The notes beneath the pieces are model-generated. The model made no database searches. It saw only the letters and a list, made by a program, of their open reading frames with translations, and was not told the origin of the DNA. From the NCBI RefSeq assembly GCF_000375585.1, contig NZ_AQWP01000008.1:1-64000 (forward strand): a stretch of DNA of 64,000 nucleotides. The letters are read 5' to 3'. A program made the position numbers and the translations under genes. This document shows, piece by piece, positions 1 through 9,100 of the stretch; the first letter of the stretch is position 1, and each line of letters opens with the position of its first letter. The stretch comes from Sinorhizobium meliloti 4H41. Its GTDB lineage: Bacteria > Pseudomonadota > Alphaproteobacteria > Rhizobiales > Rhizobiaceae.

Positions 1-223
1 CTTTAAGGAAGCGCCGTCGCCATTTGCCAACCGTATGTTCATGCACGCCGAGCTCGCCCGCGACGACCTTGCTCGGAACTCCCTCGCCACAGCGAAGAAT
101 GATCCGGCACCGCTCCGACATGGAGCGTGCAACACGATGCTTGCGCACCTGTCGCTCCAGATATTCCCGCTCCGCCTCGCTCAAAACCAATGGGGCCGTT
201 GGTCGGCCAGTCGCATTTGCCAT
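1..223 (-). mobile_element. IS630-family transposase, N-terminal part (runs off window)
   Basis: Reading the minus strand from the ATG at 223 gives 74 open codons that continue past the window edge. The peptide begins MANATGRPTAPLVLSEAERE and ends with a helix-turn-helix of the type VAGELGVHEHTVGKWRRRF. This is the N-terminal DNA-binding part of IS630/Tc1-mariner-like transposases; the DDE catalytic domain would lie outside the window. The element marks the left border of the nif region. Whether the copy is complete cannot be judged, and I did not find a convincing terminal inverted repeat upstream of the start. Confidence 0.7.
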
Positions 224-301
224 GCCTCAACCTCCAATGAAGAGGTCAAGCATACAATGTAGTGAATTTTAGTTCCAGATGACTAGAGCACATCTGAGCA
301 G

Positions 302-568
302 TCATTCGACACTCTCAGGATCCTCTTGCGATCGGTAGCGAAGTTTTTGGCTATCGCCGAGATGCTCATCCCCTTGGGCACCTCCCCGAACGCGGCTCGA
401 CCGCCAGATTAGAAAGAGCATGCTTCCGAAATAACCAACCTGAAGAAGCAGCCAACCAGCGAACGTTGCGACGATGACTTGACGAATGGAACGCGAGAGG
501 AAGTAGACCGTTAGAGCGTTGGTGCATAGGGCAAACTGCAGAACGCCGCAAAAGAATCTGAAAGGCAA
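302..568 (-). CDS. SyrA/ExoX-like small membrane protein
   Basis: This 88-residue protein starts with TTG at 568, preceded by a good ribosome site (AGGAG, 7 nt spacing). It has two hydrophobic stretches (about residues 3-22 and 28-53), the second containing LLLQVGYFGSMLFL, followed by a polar tail. Size and this segment match the rhizobial exopolysaccharide production repressor family (SyrA, ExoX, Psi), which are inner-membrane proteins that lower EPS synthesis. It lies 26 nt behind fdxB on the same strand, so it is probably the last gene of the nif transcript. That would link nitrogen-fixation expression to EPS shut-down. The family call rests on topology and one motif, so it is moderately sure. 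Confidence 0.6.
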   Translation of the reverse strand: MPFRFFCGVLQFALCTNALTVYFLSRSIRQVIVATFAGWLLLQVGYFGSMLFLIWRSSRVRGGAQGDEHLGDSQKLRYRSQEDPESVE

Positions 569-594
569 CGCCGTTCTCCTGTCTGTCCGTCAGC

Positions 595-912
595 TCATGC
601 AGCAACATTGTCCGCCGCAACGTGGTTCTGGCAGTTCTTCGGGCAGACACGGGCGCAGGCTCCGCAGCCGATACAGCGGCCGGCATGGTCGACAACCATG
701 ATCATGCGGTTTAGCTCCCCATCGAAATCGTCGTCCGCGTCGTCGCAGATGCCGAGGATCTCACCGGCGTCATCGATGCCGTAAAGGTGCATGACCTCGC
801 GCGAGCAGACCTTGAAGCAGCGACCGCAGCCGATGCAAGTCGCACCGTCAATTGCAGTCAAATATTCCGGCATCCAGTTGGAACCGTCGCGGGTAAGGAA
901 AGGGCTCGTCAT
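595..912 (-). CDS. fdxB: nif-specific ferredoxin III (FdxB)
   Basis: A 105-residue 2[4Fe-4S] ferredoxin with two clusters of cysteines, CIGCGRCFKVC near residues 26-36 and CIGCGACARVC near residues 80-90, the latter followed by P. The insertion between the two halves is acidic (DDADDDFDGE), as in FdxB proteins of nif clusters. It carries electrons in the cytoplasm, probably for nitrogenase or FeMo-cofactor assembly. Its ATG overlaps the stop of the DUF683 gene (ATGA), which shows translational coupling, and the pair DUF683-fdxB is normal downstream of nifX in rhizobia. Confidence 0.93.
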   Translation of the reverse strand: MTSPFLTRDGSNWMPEYLTAIDGATCIGCGRCFKVCSREVMHLYGIDDAGEILGICDDADDDFDGELNRMIMVVDHAGRCIGCGACARVCPKNCQNHVAADNVAA

Positions 913-1112
913 GATGAGTTCTCCGATGCACTGAGCTCTCTCTTCGCAGCGTCCAACTCAGCAATTGCGTCAAACGTTTTCTTGGCGACCACTTTGATCT
1001 CGGTCCAGTTGACAGGGAGGTCTTCGGCGAGGTCGTGCAATTCCATCTTCGCAGTTCCCGCTCGCGACTGCAGCGTGCGGACCTTCTTCTGCAGCTTCTT
1101 AAAGTCTGACAT
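909..1112 (-). CDS. DUF683 / Rop-like NifX-associated protein
   Basis: A 67-residue, highly helical protein (MSDFKKLQKKVRTLQSR start) of the DUF683 family (PF05082), found almost only in nitrogen-fixation operons between the DUF269 gene and fdxB. It probably forms a helical hairpin. Family members have been described as small metal-binding proteins; the exact role in nitrogen fixation is unknown. GAGGAAAT precedes the ATG at 1112. In related nif clusters the upstream neighbour is the DUF269 gene. Here only a decayed C-terminal piece of such a gene is adjacent, and the intact DUF269 gene lies 2.4 kb away. Confidence 0.88.
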   Translation of the reverse strand: MSDFKKLQKKVRTLQSRAGTAKMELHDLAEDLPVNWTEIKVVAKKTFDAIAELDAAKRELSASENSS

Positions 1113-1137
1113 GACATATTTCCTCGTCCCAGTCCCA

Positions 1138-1265
1138 TCACCGCGCCACGTCGGGATAGACTACGATGGCCGCGATCGCATCGTCGACCATTTTCCTTCC
1201 CGCCTCATCGAGTTTGCGAGGCGTGTCAAAGCCTCCCGGTGAACGTCGCGGAGTCTTCGACAGAA
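1138..1265 (-). pseudogene. Relic of DUF269 gene, C-terminal end
   Basis: The minus strand here translates to a peptide ending DEAGRKMVDDAIAAIVVYP and then DVAR-stop. The intact DUF269 protein at 3533-4021 ends with the aligned sequence [25 protein letters not shown]. At the nucleotide level the segment resembles 3539-3665 over about 125 bases, with a frame change near the RDVHR codons. It sits exactly where the intact gene is expected, directly upstream of DUF683. This is seen directly in the sequence; the divergence shows that it is an old copy rather than a recent duplication. Confidence 0.8.
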
Positions 1266-2718
1266 GGAGGGTTTCATTCGGCGACACCTACTTCCTGCAC
1301 ACTTGCGCAGCCGACGCCCGGCTCGGGGCGGCCGGGTCCACGCAATTGATGTCCCTGCGACCTGGGACCCGACCTCTACTGCGAGCCTTCCACGCGAATT
1401 CGCCTCGAACATCGCTTCCGCCGCGAGGCGGCCGGAGGACATCGCGGGATTCGAGCCTCGAACCTGCTGCCAACGATCCACCAGGTGCTGCATGGAGCAT
1501 ATTTTTCTGCGGCCACACGAGGGAAATAGAGGAAGGGCCGGCAACCATTCGACCATCGCCCCTTTTTATGTTTTCTCCTTGGCTGACTGCGCTTTGGCAC
1601 CTTCGGGAAATCGTTTTGCGGAACCGCACAGGAATCCAGTGGAAGGTGCTGCTTCAGTTCGTCCGGTATAGGCTCCGGACAGTCCAGCGATGTGCACTAG
1701 TTCGTGAGGGGCTCGCCACGCAACCAGTTCTCCACTTTGATTGAGGGAGCCGGTTACTCCACCTGCAATACCATGTTGATCTCCGTAGCTATTACCAAGG
1801 GGTTGCGCGACTGTATGCGCGAGCTTGTTTCCCTCTTAGAGAGGGGCACACGGGTTCAAGGAAGGAGAGCATCGCGCGTCTGCGTGCAGTCAGCCTTCAC
1901 TCAGTGTTGCCGCATCTCAATTAGCAAAGGCCGTGCCAGCGCGTTCAGTGCGCAGTAAGCGCATGTTTACGCTTTGAAAAAACTTCCATGTGCCAAGGGC
2001 TGATGTATTGAGTCCGACATGGTTTCTGCCGCTGTCAGGTTTGGAACACGCATTCATGCGCTTCGCGCCGTCAGAAAGCACGGTCAGCATCGGCGCTACT
2101 TCGGGACCCGTTAGCGAGCCAAAACAGCGGCAACCGCGGCTTCCCAACTATCCATCTCAGTCTCGCGTCGACCCAATCCAACCGGCACGTGCTGCGGCGA
2201 CAGAGTCGCCACAGTGCCCTTCCGCACTAACAGCGCCGGCCTTCCCCCTTTGAGAAGTGCGAGCCGACGATCGTCAGATCGGTGCAGAACACCCGCTGTC
2301 GCACCGCGTCACTAACGTTAGTGTGATCGCAGTAGTCGCTATCGACGTCATAGCAAAGCGACATGGGCTTTCAGCAGTTTCTGAAATTTCCCTGGATTTT
2401 TTCCCTACTGGCCGTGCCCCTGTCTCGATTTGCCTATACCGTTTTTCCAGCTGGCAACCTGTGCGCGTTGTCTAGGCCACTCCGGGATGCGATCGCCTAG
2501 CGGCGGAGGCGACACAATCAGCACGGAAAGATACACGCCGACCTCGGCGCGCAAGCCGGCACTGATCGGGATGGTCAGCTCCGTTACACTTGGTGCGCCT
2601 TTGAAGATCATCTGACGGCTTCTTTCTGAGTATGTCGTAGCTGTAGGCTCGTTTCGAGGCCGCAATACTTGCCCTCAGCACGACGGAGGTGGGTAATGGC
2701 ACCACACGCATTCGCTAT
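1266..2718. other. 1.45 kb gene-poor scar inside the nif operon, with a nifH-like scrap
   Basis: No convincing gene is visible. Near 1300-1370 the minus strand keeps a short nifH-like scrap: in two frames it encodes INCVDP and PEPGVGCA, matching [16 protein letters not shown] of the intact NifH. Short open frames elsewhere (for instance minus 2405-2665, 86 codons) have no recognisable family. The stretch separates the response-regulator gene from DUF683-fdxB and looks like decayed DNA left by rearrangement between nif copies. Confidence 0.6.
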
Positions 2719-3504
2719 TTAGCCGTCCGGCACCTCGAGCGAGTAGCCGGCGGACCTGACGGTACGAATGACGCTGCCGGGGGAGGCTGTCTTCAGCGCC
2801 TTTCTGATCCGGCTGATATGGACATCGACGGTACGTGCACCGATATGGATATTGTCCGGCCAGGCCGCGCCGATCAGTTCGTCGCGGCTGAAGACCTTGC
2901 CGGGAGCCTCAAGCAAATGCCGCAGCAGGTTGAACTCGATCGGTCCGAGATGGATATCGTGGCCATTGCCGCGGACTCGGTGGGCATCGACTTTCATCTC
3001 AAGGCTGCCACAGCAGAGCCAGCTGCCGTTTTCGATCCCGTTTGAACCCGGCTTCGGCAGCGCCAGCCTCGTCCGTAGACAGTCAAGCAGCTTGGCTGGC
3101 GCGATCGGCCGCACAAAGCTCTCGTCAATGCCTGCCTTCAAGAGATCGAGGTGCTGGTTCTCGGCGCCGGGCGCGATAAGGGCAATAACGGGCAGGCCGC
3201 CTGTCCGGGGCTCCCCCTTGAGCCGAGCGCAGATTGTGGAGCCCGTCGCTTTTGTTGGCCCGCAATCCAGCACTACCGCCTGAAGCTCCCTTTCATCGGC
3301 CAATGCAAGTGCCTCCTCCAAGCCACCAGCCGGCTCACTAGTGAAGCCGTCCACCCCCAGGATGTGGCTGAGGAACAGATACAACTCCGCGTCTTGCGAA
3401 CAGATCAGGACAAGTGGCTTCTTCAGCGCTACCCCGAGAACCGAATCGGCCTCGACCGCCTCGGTTGAGTGGGCTCGCCGTAGGATGTCCTCAAGGCCTG
3501 GCAT
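2719..3504 (-). CDS. PhoB-type response regulator, y4xI/TtsI-like
   Basis: A 261-residue protein from the ATG at 3504, which has AAGGGG four bases upstream; a shorter start near residue 26 is possible. Residues 30-150 form a receiver-like domain with Asp38 and Asp80, but the conserved Lys of the signalling site is replaced by Arg (FVRPIAP, residue 132). Residues 160-258 are an OmpR/PhoB winged helix (GPIEFNLLRHLL, TVDVHISRIRKAL, IRTVRSAGYSL). It resembles the rhizobial regulator y4xI/TtsI, which activates type III secretion genes after NodD induction; no secretion genes or tts boxes were noticed here. It lies only 28 nt behind the DUF269 gene, so it is likely read from the nif promoter. The PhoB-family call is firm, TtsI identity is an inference. 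Confidence 0.8.
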   Translation of the reverse strand: MPGLEDILRRAHSTEAVEADSVLGVALKKPLVLICSQDAELYLFLSHILGVDGFTSEPAGGLEEALALADERELQAVVLDCGPTKATGSTICARLKGEPRTGGLPVIALIAPGAENQHLDLLKAGIDESFVRPIAPAKLLDCLRTRLALPKPGSNGIENGSWLCCGSLEMKVDAHRVRGNGHDIHLGPIEFNLLRHLLEAPGKVFSRDELIGAAWPDNIHIGARTVDVHISRIRKALKTASPGSVIRTVRSAGYSLEVPDG

Positions 3505-3532
3505 GATCCCCTTGTTCGAAAAATCGGTCCCG

Positions 3533-4021
3533 TCACGCCCGTGCCACGTCTGGATAGGCTTCAATGGCCGCGAGCGCATTATCGACCAGTTTCGCACCCG
3601 CCTTCGCGAGTTTGCCAAGTGTGTCGAAGCCGAACCGGTGGACGTCGCGAAGGGTCTTCGACAGAACGACCAACCGCCCCGTCGTGAGAAGTACGCGGCC
3701 GAAGCCCTCATGGCTCATCATCATGGTCGACGATACCACCAAGCCGGAGCGCTGCTCGATCACAAGCCCCACGCAAGTGTAGAAAATCTGGAGCCTCCAC
3801 AGCACGTCCGGGTCGGGATCGCCGATGATCGGGATCTCACGTCGCTGCTTCTGGGTGACGATGAAGTCGGCCAACAGCTCAGCATCCGCCTTACCTTCCC
3901 AAGATCCGTAGGAATCCTGCGCACGGATCAGCCGCATCAGGCACTTGAGGAAAGGCGTGGCAAGGGCCGTCTCGTCCGCGTCGACAGCAGGACCATCCGC
4001 AGTGGCTTTCGGTCTTTTCAT
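3533..4021 (-). CDS. NifX-associated nitrogen fixation protein (DUF269)
   Basis: A 162-residue protein of the DUF269 family (PF03270), always found just downstream of nifX in nif operons. Recognisable segments include [38 protein letters not shown] and a C-terminal helical tail. It is thought to help FeMo-cofactor biosynthesis or storage together with NifX, but its activity is not established. It follows nifX with a 3-nt gap. The 3' end of the gene is partly repeated at 1138-1265, showing that this locus has been rearranged. Confidence 0.92.
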   Translation of the reverse strand: MKRPKATADGPAVDADETALATPFLKCLMRLIRAQDSYGSWEGKADAELLADFIVTQKQRREIPIIGDPDPDVLWRLQIFYTCVGLVIEQRSGLVVSSTMMMSHEGFGRVLLTTGRLVVLSKTLRDVHRFGFDTLGKLAKAGAKLVDNALAAIEAYPDVARA

Positions 4022-4024
4022 CGT

Positions 4025-4519
4025 TCAGTCTTCATCCTCAAAGGGTTTCTTTTCGGTGGCGCCTGCTTCCGTCAGTACCTTGCGCAGCCAGGGCGGAGGA
4101 GCCGTCTTGAGCATGGTCTGAGTTCGCGACAGTACGTCTTCGATTGACTGAGACTGCGGCACTTTGATCGGATGGATTTTCGCCGAAATAACCTTGGCTG
4201 CCGAAGGACCACCGATCGCCAGACAAAATAGCAGGTGACAGCCGTTTAACGCTTCCACTTTCGGAGTAATTCGGTCATCGCCCTCTGTCCGGTGCTTCCC
4301 GCTCTCGTCGGAAACATCTTCAAAGGCGACGGCTTCCACGAAATTCCAGTCATCGGACGTCACGTCATAGACGGCGAAACGCTTAGCCGATCCAAAATGA
4401 GCGTTGAGGCTCTGCATATCTTGCGTGGCGATCGCCACGCGCAACGAACCGGTTTTCACTTTTGGCCCCGGTTGGTGAACCTCGTCAGTGACGAGAGAAA
4501 GTCGGCGGGAGGCTGTCAT
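4025..4519 (-). CDS. nifX: Nitrogen fixation protein NifX
   Basis: From the ATG at 4519 the protein has 164 residues (MTASRRLSLVTDEV start). It shows the NifX/NifY/NafY-type cofactor-binding fold: VKTGSLRVAIATQDMQSLNA, HFGSAKRFAVYDV, and the conserved CHLLFCLAIGGPSAAKVI segment. NifX binds NifB-cofactor and intermediates and hands them on during FeMo-cofactor assembly in the cytoplasm. The start overlaps the end of nifN by 35 bases. An in-frame ATG at 4600 would add 27 residues unlike the family and was not used. Confidence 0.93.
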   Translation of the reverse strand: MTASRRLSLVTDEVHQPGPKVKTGSLRVAIATQDMQSLNAHFGSAKRFAVYDVTSDDWNFVEAVAFEDVSDESGKHRTEGDDRITPKVEALNGCHLLFCLAIGGPSAAKVISAKIHPIKVPQSQSIEDVLSRTQTMLKTAPPPWLRKVLTEAGATEKKPFEDED

Positions 4520-5870
4520 CTGGCATTTCCCGGTTACGGAACGGATCGAGTGATTGAGGCGTTGGCGCGTGCTGGTTAGCTTGGAAGATGTTGGCGACAT
4601 CGAAGATCAAGTCGCGCGTTCCCTGATAGAGAATTGTGAGCTTGTGCTGGCTGCCGAGTCGGTCAAAGATCGGGAAGCCCACGCGCATGAGCGGAATGCC
4701 TAGGCGCTCGGCCGCTTGGCGTCCGTGCGAATGGGTGACAAGCAGATCAGCGCCCGCGGCAAGACCATCGAGATCGCCGAGATCGCCGACCTGGACCTGC
4801 TCAGCCGGCACTTGCTCGAGAATTTTCGAGGTGGCGGTCGTGGTGACGGCCGCCGCGATTTCGGCCCCCATGCCCTTGAAGAAGGTGGCGAGCTGGTAAA
4901 GCTGGTCCGGCTCGGCGGCGATGGCAATCTTTTTGCCGCTGAAATGAAAATGCCCGTCGAGCAGGGCGTCCTGCAGCTGTGCGCGGCGGCGGCGGATTTT
5001 CGCTGGCACTGGCCCACCGGAAATCCAGGCAAGCTGCGAGATGAAACGGTCTGTGTTCGTCAATCCTGTCAGCGAGTGAAACAACGCATAAGGCACTCCG
5101 GTCAGTTTCTGGAGCACCTCCGCCGGACGGTCCATATGCTCGCCGATTGCGATGCACTTCACCACCGTGCCAAGCTCCTGAATGTCCTTAACGGTGGTGC
5201 CGCCATAGGTGGTCGGCACCCAACGATCGTCGGGGACCGTACCGTCGAGCGAGCCGGAGAGGTCGGGCAGGATCACCGGCTTGAGGCCGAAGCTTTCCAC
5301 CATCTCACGCAAGTGCTCGATGTCCGCGACCGTGAGATTCCAGCCTGGCAAAATCGCAATCTTCTTCGACTGCCTTGCCTGCTCGCCGCGCACGGTAATT
5401 CGTTGGATCATGGCAGTGACAGCCTTGGCCCAGCCCTCCTCGATCGCTCCATCGAAATCCGGCGTGTTGGCCAGCACGATCTCGGTGCCTGCGAGTTTTT
5501 TCGCGCGCATCATCTTGATGTTCGAGAGATCCCTTGCAAAATCCTCGCCACGGGTTTCCACCAACGCAGTGGTACAGACCCCGATCAACTCCGGGTTCGT
5601 GCGGGTCTTCAGATTGAGGATCGCCTCTTCCAGATGGTCCATGCCGCCTAGGATCGTCGCCACCTCGTCCATCGCCGTTGTTTGCAAGGGGACGGCTTCC
5701 TTGAAATGCCGCACGAGAAGGACGAGGGCGAAGCTGGTGCAGCCCTGGCTGCCATGGAACAAGGGTACCGCATCATTGACTCCCAGAAAGGCGAGCGCGG
5801 CACCCAGCGGCTGCGAGGACTTTAGCGGATTGACCGCCATCGATTTGGCTTGGGGAAGGATGCGGGTCAT
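4485..5870 (-). CDS. nifN: Nitrogenase cofactor scaffold subunit NifN
   Basis: A 461-residue protein of the NifD/K/E/N family. The N-terminus (NPLKSSQPLGAALAFLG, then LFHGSQGCTSFALVLLVRHF) is the typical NifN/NifK P-cluster-side segment. NifN pairs with NifE in an alpha2-beta2 scaffold on which NifB-cofactor is matured into FeMo cofactor. The ATG overlaps the nifE stop codon (ATGA), which implies coupled translation in equal amounts. The length is normal for rhizobial NifN. Confidence 0.96.
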   Translation of the reverse strand: MTRILPQAKSMAVNPLKSSQPLGAALAFLGVNDAVPLFHGSQGCTSFALVLLVRHFKEAVPLQTTAMDEVATILGGMDHLEEAILNLKTRTNPELIGVCTTALVETRGEDFARDLSNIKMMRAKKLAGTEIVLANTPDFDGAIEEGWAKAVTAMIQRITVRGEQARQSKKIAILPGWNLTVADIEHLREMVESFGLKPVILPDLSGSLDGTVPDDRWVPTTYGGTTVKDIQELGTVVKCIAIGEHMDRPAEVLQKLTGVPYALFHSLTGLTNTDRFISQLAWISGGPVPAKIRRRRAQLQDALLDGHFHFSGKKIAIAAEPDQLYQLATFFKGMGAEIAAAVTTTATSKILEQVPAEQVQVGDLGDLDGLAAGADLLVTHSHGRQAAERLGIPLMRVGFPIFDRLGSQHKLTILYQGTRDLIFDVANIFQANQHAPTPQSLDPFRNREMPDDSLPPTFSRH

Positions 5871-7369
5871 CGGTTTTCCTCAACGGTCGCCGATTTCGTC
5901 GGCTGTTGTGCGAATACTTTTTCGAAGGCGTGGAGTGTCTCGGGTCCACTCTGCGTGCCAGGAAGTTCTTCCTCCACGGCAGGTTGGTATTCCCATGGTG
6001 CCGGCTCCCGCACCTGGCGCCAGATCGGGTTGTGAATGGCAAGATCGATCTGGCGTACGAGTTCCACCATGCCGTCATAGCCGGCATAGGGGTGGCAACG
6101 CTCCTGGTTGATATCCAGCCAAGGAGTCTTCGCCTTCAGCGCGATGAATTGCGTGCGACCGCCCGACAGCATGATGTCAGCCTTGTCTTCAGAGAGCATG
6201 TCGTAAAGCTGGCGCGGAGCCAAAGACTCGAACATATGGTTCTCGTCCTTGAGGATCTGCTTGATGCGTTCCTTGTCTTCAGCCGTCGATTTCTTGACGG
6301 AGGTGCCGACGATCTCGATGCCGATCTCCATCAGCGCATGGACGACCGACCAGGACTTCACGCCACCGGTATTGAGCAGCACGCGCTTGCCTTCAAGCCT
6401 TGGCCGATACGCCTCAAGCTTCTTCCACGCAATCGCCTCCTCCTTCTCGATCAGTGTTTCCGTGCGCTGGATCAGCTCCGGATCGGCGCCCTTGCTCACA
6501 AGCAGCTTGGCGATCTGCCGGAGTGCTTCCGAGGTGTCGGTGATGCCGTAGAAAGAGCCCTCGAAGAACGGGATGTCCCAGCGCTCCTCCATCTTGCGGG
6601 CAAGATTTATGAGCGCGGTCGAGCACACCATCATGGCCGCCCGGGCACGATGCGCGGAGGCCACGTCGAGGTAACGCGCATCGCCCGGAATGCAGGCGCG
6701 CACCCGAATGCCGAGCCGGTCAAGGAGCGGCTTCACAAGCCAGAACTCGCCGGAAAGGTTGAATTCGCCTAGGATATTGATGTCGTAAGGGCCTATATCA
6801 TTGGGCTCGACGGTGCCGATGACATGATCGAGCAAAGCCTCGCCGGCGAGCTTGTTGCCGAGGTTCTTGGAGCCGACGAAGCCCGGCGTGTTGACCGGCA
6901 CTACGGGCAAGCCGAACTTTTCCGCCGCGCGCTTGCAGACAGCCTCGATGTCGTCGCCGATCAGCGCCGTCACGCAAGTCGAATAGACGAAGACCGCCGG
7001 CGGAGCATACTTTTCCTTGATCTCGCGGATCGCTTTGAAAAGCTTCCGCTCGCCCTGCCCCATCACCACGTCGAGTTCGGTGAGGTCTGTGGTGAAGCTG
7101 GTGCGCCATAGCGTTGGCCCCGAAGAGGCCGCACCGCGGTTGTCCCAGGAATTGCCCTCGCAGGCGAGCGGTCCATGGATCAGGTGCGCCACGTCGGCGA
7201 TCGGCTGCAGCACGATCTTGGCCCCGTCGAAAGCGCAGCCGCCGGCTGCCGCCCCGGGGGTCAGCGGCTTCGAGCATCCTTTCTGGCGCGCCTTTGCATC
7301 CTTGCTGCGGTTCTTCTCGCAGGCGGGCTCGTCGAAGACATCATTGATTTTTACAGAGAGCGGTGACAT
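5867..7369 (-). CDS. nifE: Nitrogenase cofactor scaffold subunit NifE
   Basis: From the ATG at 7369 the protein has 500 residues and begins MSPLSVKINDVFDEPACEKN, which matches the usual NifE start. Conserved parts include GCAFDGAKIVLQPIADVAHL, HGPLACEGNSWDNRG and the cysteine-containing segments that bind the [4Fe-4S] cluster. It forms the NifEN scaffold with the next gene product. The ribosome site is weak; alternative starts are ATG 7390 (MELKTGAM) and TTG 7423, the last with a purine-rich AAAGGCGG upstream. nifK ends at 7434, so the genes are tightly packed. Confidence 0.95.
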   Translation of the reverse strand: MSPLSVKINDVFDEPACEKNRSKDAKARQKGCSKPLTPGAAAGGCAFDGAKIVLQPIADVAHLIHGPLACEGNSWDNRGAASSGPTLWRTSFTTDLTELDVVMGQGERKLFKAIREIKEKYAPPAVFVYSTCVTALIGDDIEAVCKRAAEKFGLPVVPVNTPGFVGSKNLGNKLAGEALLDHVIGTVEPNDIGPYDINILGEFNLSGEFWLVKPLLDRLGIRVRACIPGDARYLDVASAHRARAAMMVCSTALINLARKMEERWDIPFFEGSFYGITDTSEALRQIAKLLVSKGADPELIQRTETLIEKEEAIAWKKLEAYRPRLEGKRVLLNTGGVKSWSVVHALMEIGIEIVGTSVKKSTAEDKERIKQILKDENHMFESLAPRQLYDMLSEDKADIMLSGGRTQFIALKAKTPWLDINQERCHPYAGYDGMVELVRQIDLAIHNPIWRQVREPAPWEYQPAVEEELPGTQSGPETLHAFEKVFAQQPTKSATVEENR

Positions 7370-7433
7370 TGCGCCAGTTTTCAACTCCATCGAGGAAGAC
7401 GGCCGGCCTTCAGCAAAGGCCAAACCGCCGCCT

Positions 7434-8975
7434 TTAGCGGGTCAGGTCGAAAGAATAGTCCGTTACACCCGGTTCGCTCGTCTCGCGATCGAGCTTGTCG
7501 AAGATCTTGTCGAGGATTGCCGTCAAGACGCGTAGACCCCCTTGGTAGCCCATGAGAGGGAAGCGATGATGATGGTGCCGGTCGAAGATCGGAAACATAA
7601 GTCGAATGAGCGGCGTGCCGGTGTCACGCTCCAGGTACTTGCCGTAGGAATTGCCGATCAGCAGGTCCACCGGCTCGGTGAAGAGCAGCGAGCGCATCGC
7701 CCAGAGGTCCTTGCCCGCCCAGACCTGCGCATCCTTGCCGAAGGGCGAGGATTGAAGCAGTTCCTTCATTTCGGCTTCCCAGGCTGGCGTGCCATTGGTG
7801 GCGAGGCAGTGAGTCGGCTCGCCACCCGTCTCCATAACGAACCGGGCGACGGCGTAGACGAAGTCGGGATCGCCGTAGATCGCGTATTTCTTGCCATGCA
7901 GCCAGGCCTGGCTGTCGGCCATGGCGTCGACCAGCCTGCCGCGCTCCATACCGATTGCCCCAGGAATATCCTTGCCGGAAATCTCCGAGACCTTCATTAG
8001 GAATTCATCGGTCGCCTTCACACCGAGAGGATAGTGGAACGAGGCCGTCGCCTGCCCGACCTCTTTGCAGTATTCCAGCGTCTTGCGGGTATTGTAGTGC
8101 TGCAGCGACAGTGTCGCTTCGGCATTGAGTGCCGCTTTCACGTCCTTGATCATCGTGCCGCCGTCATACATGCGATACATGCCGTCCGACGGCGTGTCGA
8201 ATTGGTCGGAGGCGTCCTGGAGGAAGGTGTAGGATACCTCCATCAGGTCGAGCAGGCGCTTGAGCTCACGGTTATTGCCGACGCAGAAGCCGTCGAATCC
8301 CGGAATGATGTTGATCGTTCCGCGGGTTTCCTTGCGCTCCTGGCCTTTCCAGAAGTGCTCCAGAATGCCCTTGACCATGACGTCGTAGCCATCGACATGG
8401 CTGCCTACGAAGGCGGGCGTGTGTGCGAAAGGAACATCGAAGTCGGGCGGGACCGAGCCTTCGTTCCTGGCATTTTCGATGAAGCCGTGCAGGTCATCGC
8501 CGATGACCTCCGCCATACAGGTAGTCGAGACGGCAATCATCTTCGGATCATAGAGCGTATAGGTGTTGGCGAGCCCGTCGACCATGTTCTTAAGGCCGCC
8601 GAACACCGCCGCGTCCTCCGTCATCGAGGACGAAACTGCCGATGAAGGCTCCTTGAAATGCCGCGACAGGTGCGAACGGTAATAGGCAACACAGCCCTGG
8701 CTGCCATGCACGAAGGACATCGTCCGCTCGAAGCCTGCGGCAGCAAACACCGCGCCGAGCGGCTGGCAGGCTTTCGCAGGGTTCACGACAAGCGCTTCGC
8801 GGGCGAGGTTCTTTTCGCGGTACTCCCAGCTCTTGGTGTATTCGCCTTGATCGGTAACGATCTGGTCTGGGTGCGGACATTCAAAATTCAGCCTCTTCTC
8901 GGCAAGCATCTGCCTGTACTCCGGCTCGCGGAAAAGCGGAGCGTGGTCGAGAACTTTTTCGGCCGACTGCGGCAT
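7434..8975 (-). CDS. nifK: Nitrogenase molybdenum-iron protein beta chain
   Basis: From the ATG at 8975, with AAAGGG upstream, the protein has 513 residues and starts [20 protein letters not shown]. It carries the P-cluster cysteine contexts ([33 protein letters not shown]) and the conserved [13 protein letters not shown] segment. It forms the MoFe protein with NifD; the P-cluster lies at their interface and passes electrons from NifH to FeMo cofactor. A longer open frame to 9146 exists but overlaps nifD and lacks family similarity. Confidence 0.97.
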   Translation of the reverse strand: MPQSAEKVLDHAPLFREPEYRQMLAEKRLNFECPHPDQIVTDQGEYTKSWEYREKNLAREALVVNPAKACQPLGAVFAAAGFERTMSFVHGSQGCVAYYRSHLSRHFKEPSSAVSSSMTEDAAVFGGLKNMVDGLANTYTLYDPKMIAVSTTCMAEVIGDDLHGFIENARNEGSVPPDFDVPFAHTPAFVGSHVDGYDVMVKGILEHFWKGQERKETRGTINIIPGFDGFCVGNNRELKRLLDLMEVSYTFLQDASDQFDTPSDGMYRMYDGGTMIKDVKAALNAEATLSLQHYNTRKTLEYCKEVGQATASFHYPLGVKATDEFLMKVSEISGKDIPGAIGMERGRLVDAMADSQAWLHGKKYAIYGDPDFVYAVARFVMETGGEPTHCLATNGTPAWEAEMKELLQSSPFGKDAQVWAGKDLWAMRSLLFTEPVDLLIGNSYGKYLERDTGTPLIRLMFPIFDRHHHHRFPLMGYQGGLRVLTAILDKIFDKLDRETSEPGVTDYSFDLTR

Positions 8976-9041
8976 GGGGGTTACCCTTTCATCTGGCGCA
9001 CCAGGACGGCGGCACAGGGGATGTCGAGATGTTTCAGATTT

Positions 9042-9095
9042 CCCCCGAATGGGGGTCGGGTGACATGTAGGGCCCCCCTGCTCCTCGGAGGCCCT
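9042..9095 (-). terminator. Stem-loops in the nifD-nifK spacer
   Basis: The 125-nt spacer holds two inverted repeats: CCCCC-N4-GGGGG at 9042-9055 and AGGGCC/GGCCCT arms at 9069-9095. Neither is followed by a T-run on the transcribed strand. They are more likely mRNA processing or stability elements that set relative NifD and NifK levels than full terminators. Confidence 0.45.
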
Positions 9096-9100
9096 GGTTT

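Noticed and set aside
1420-1470. tRNA-like string (GGTTCGAG..TCGAATCCC) on the minus strand near 1440-1475
   Set aside because: It resembles a T-arm only; no acceptor, D-arm or anticodon arm could be built around it.
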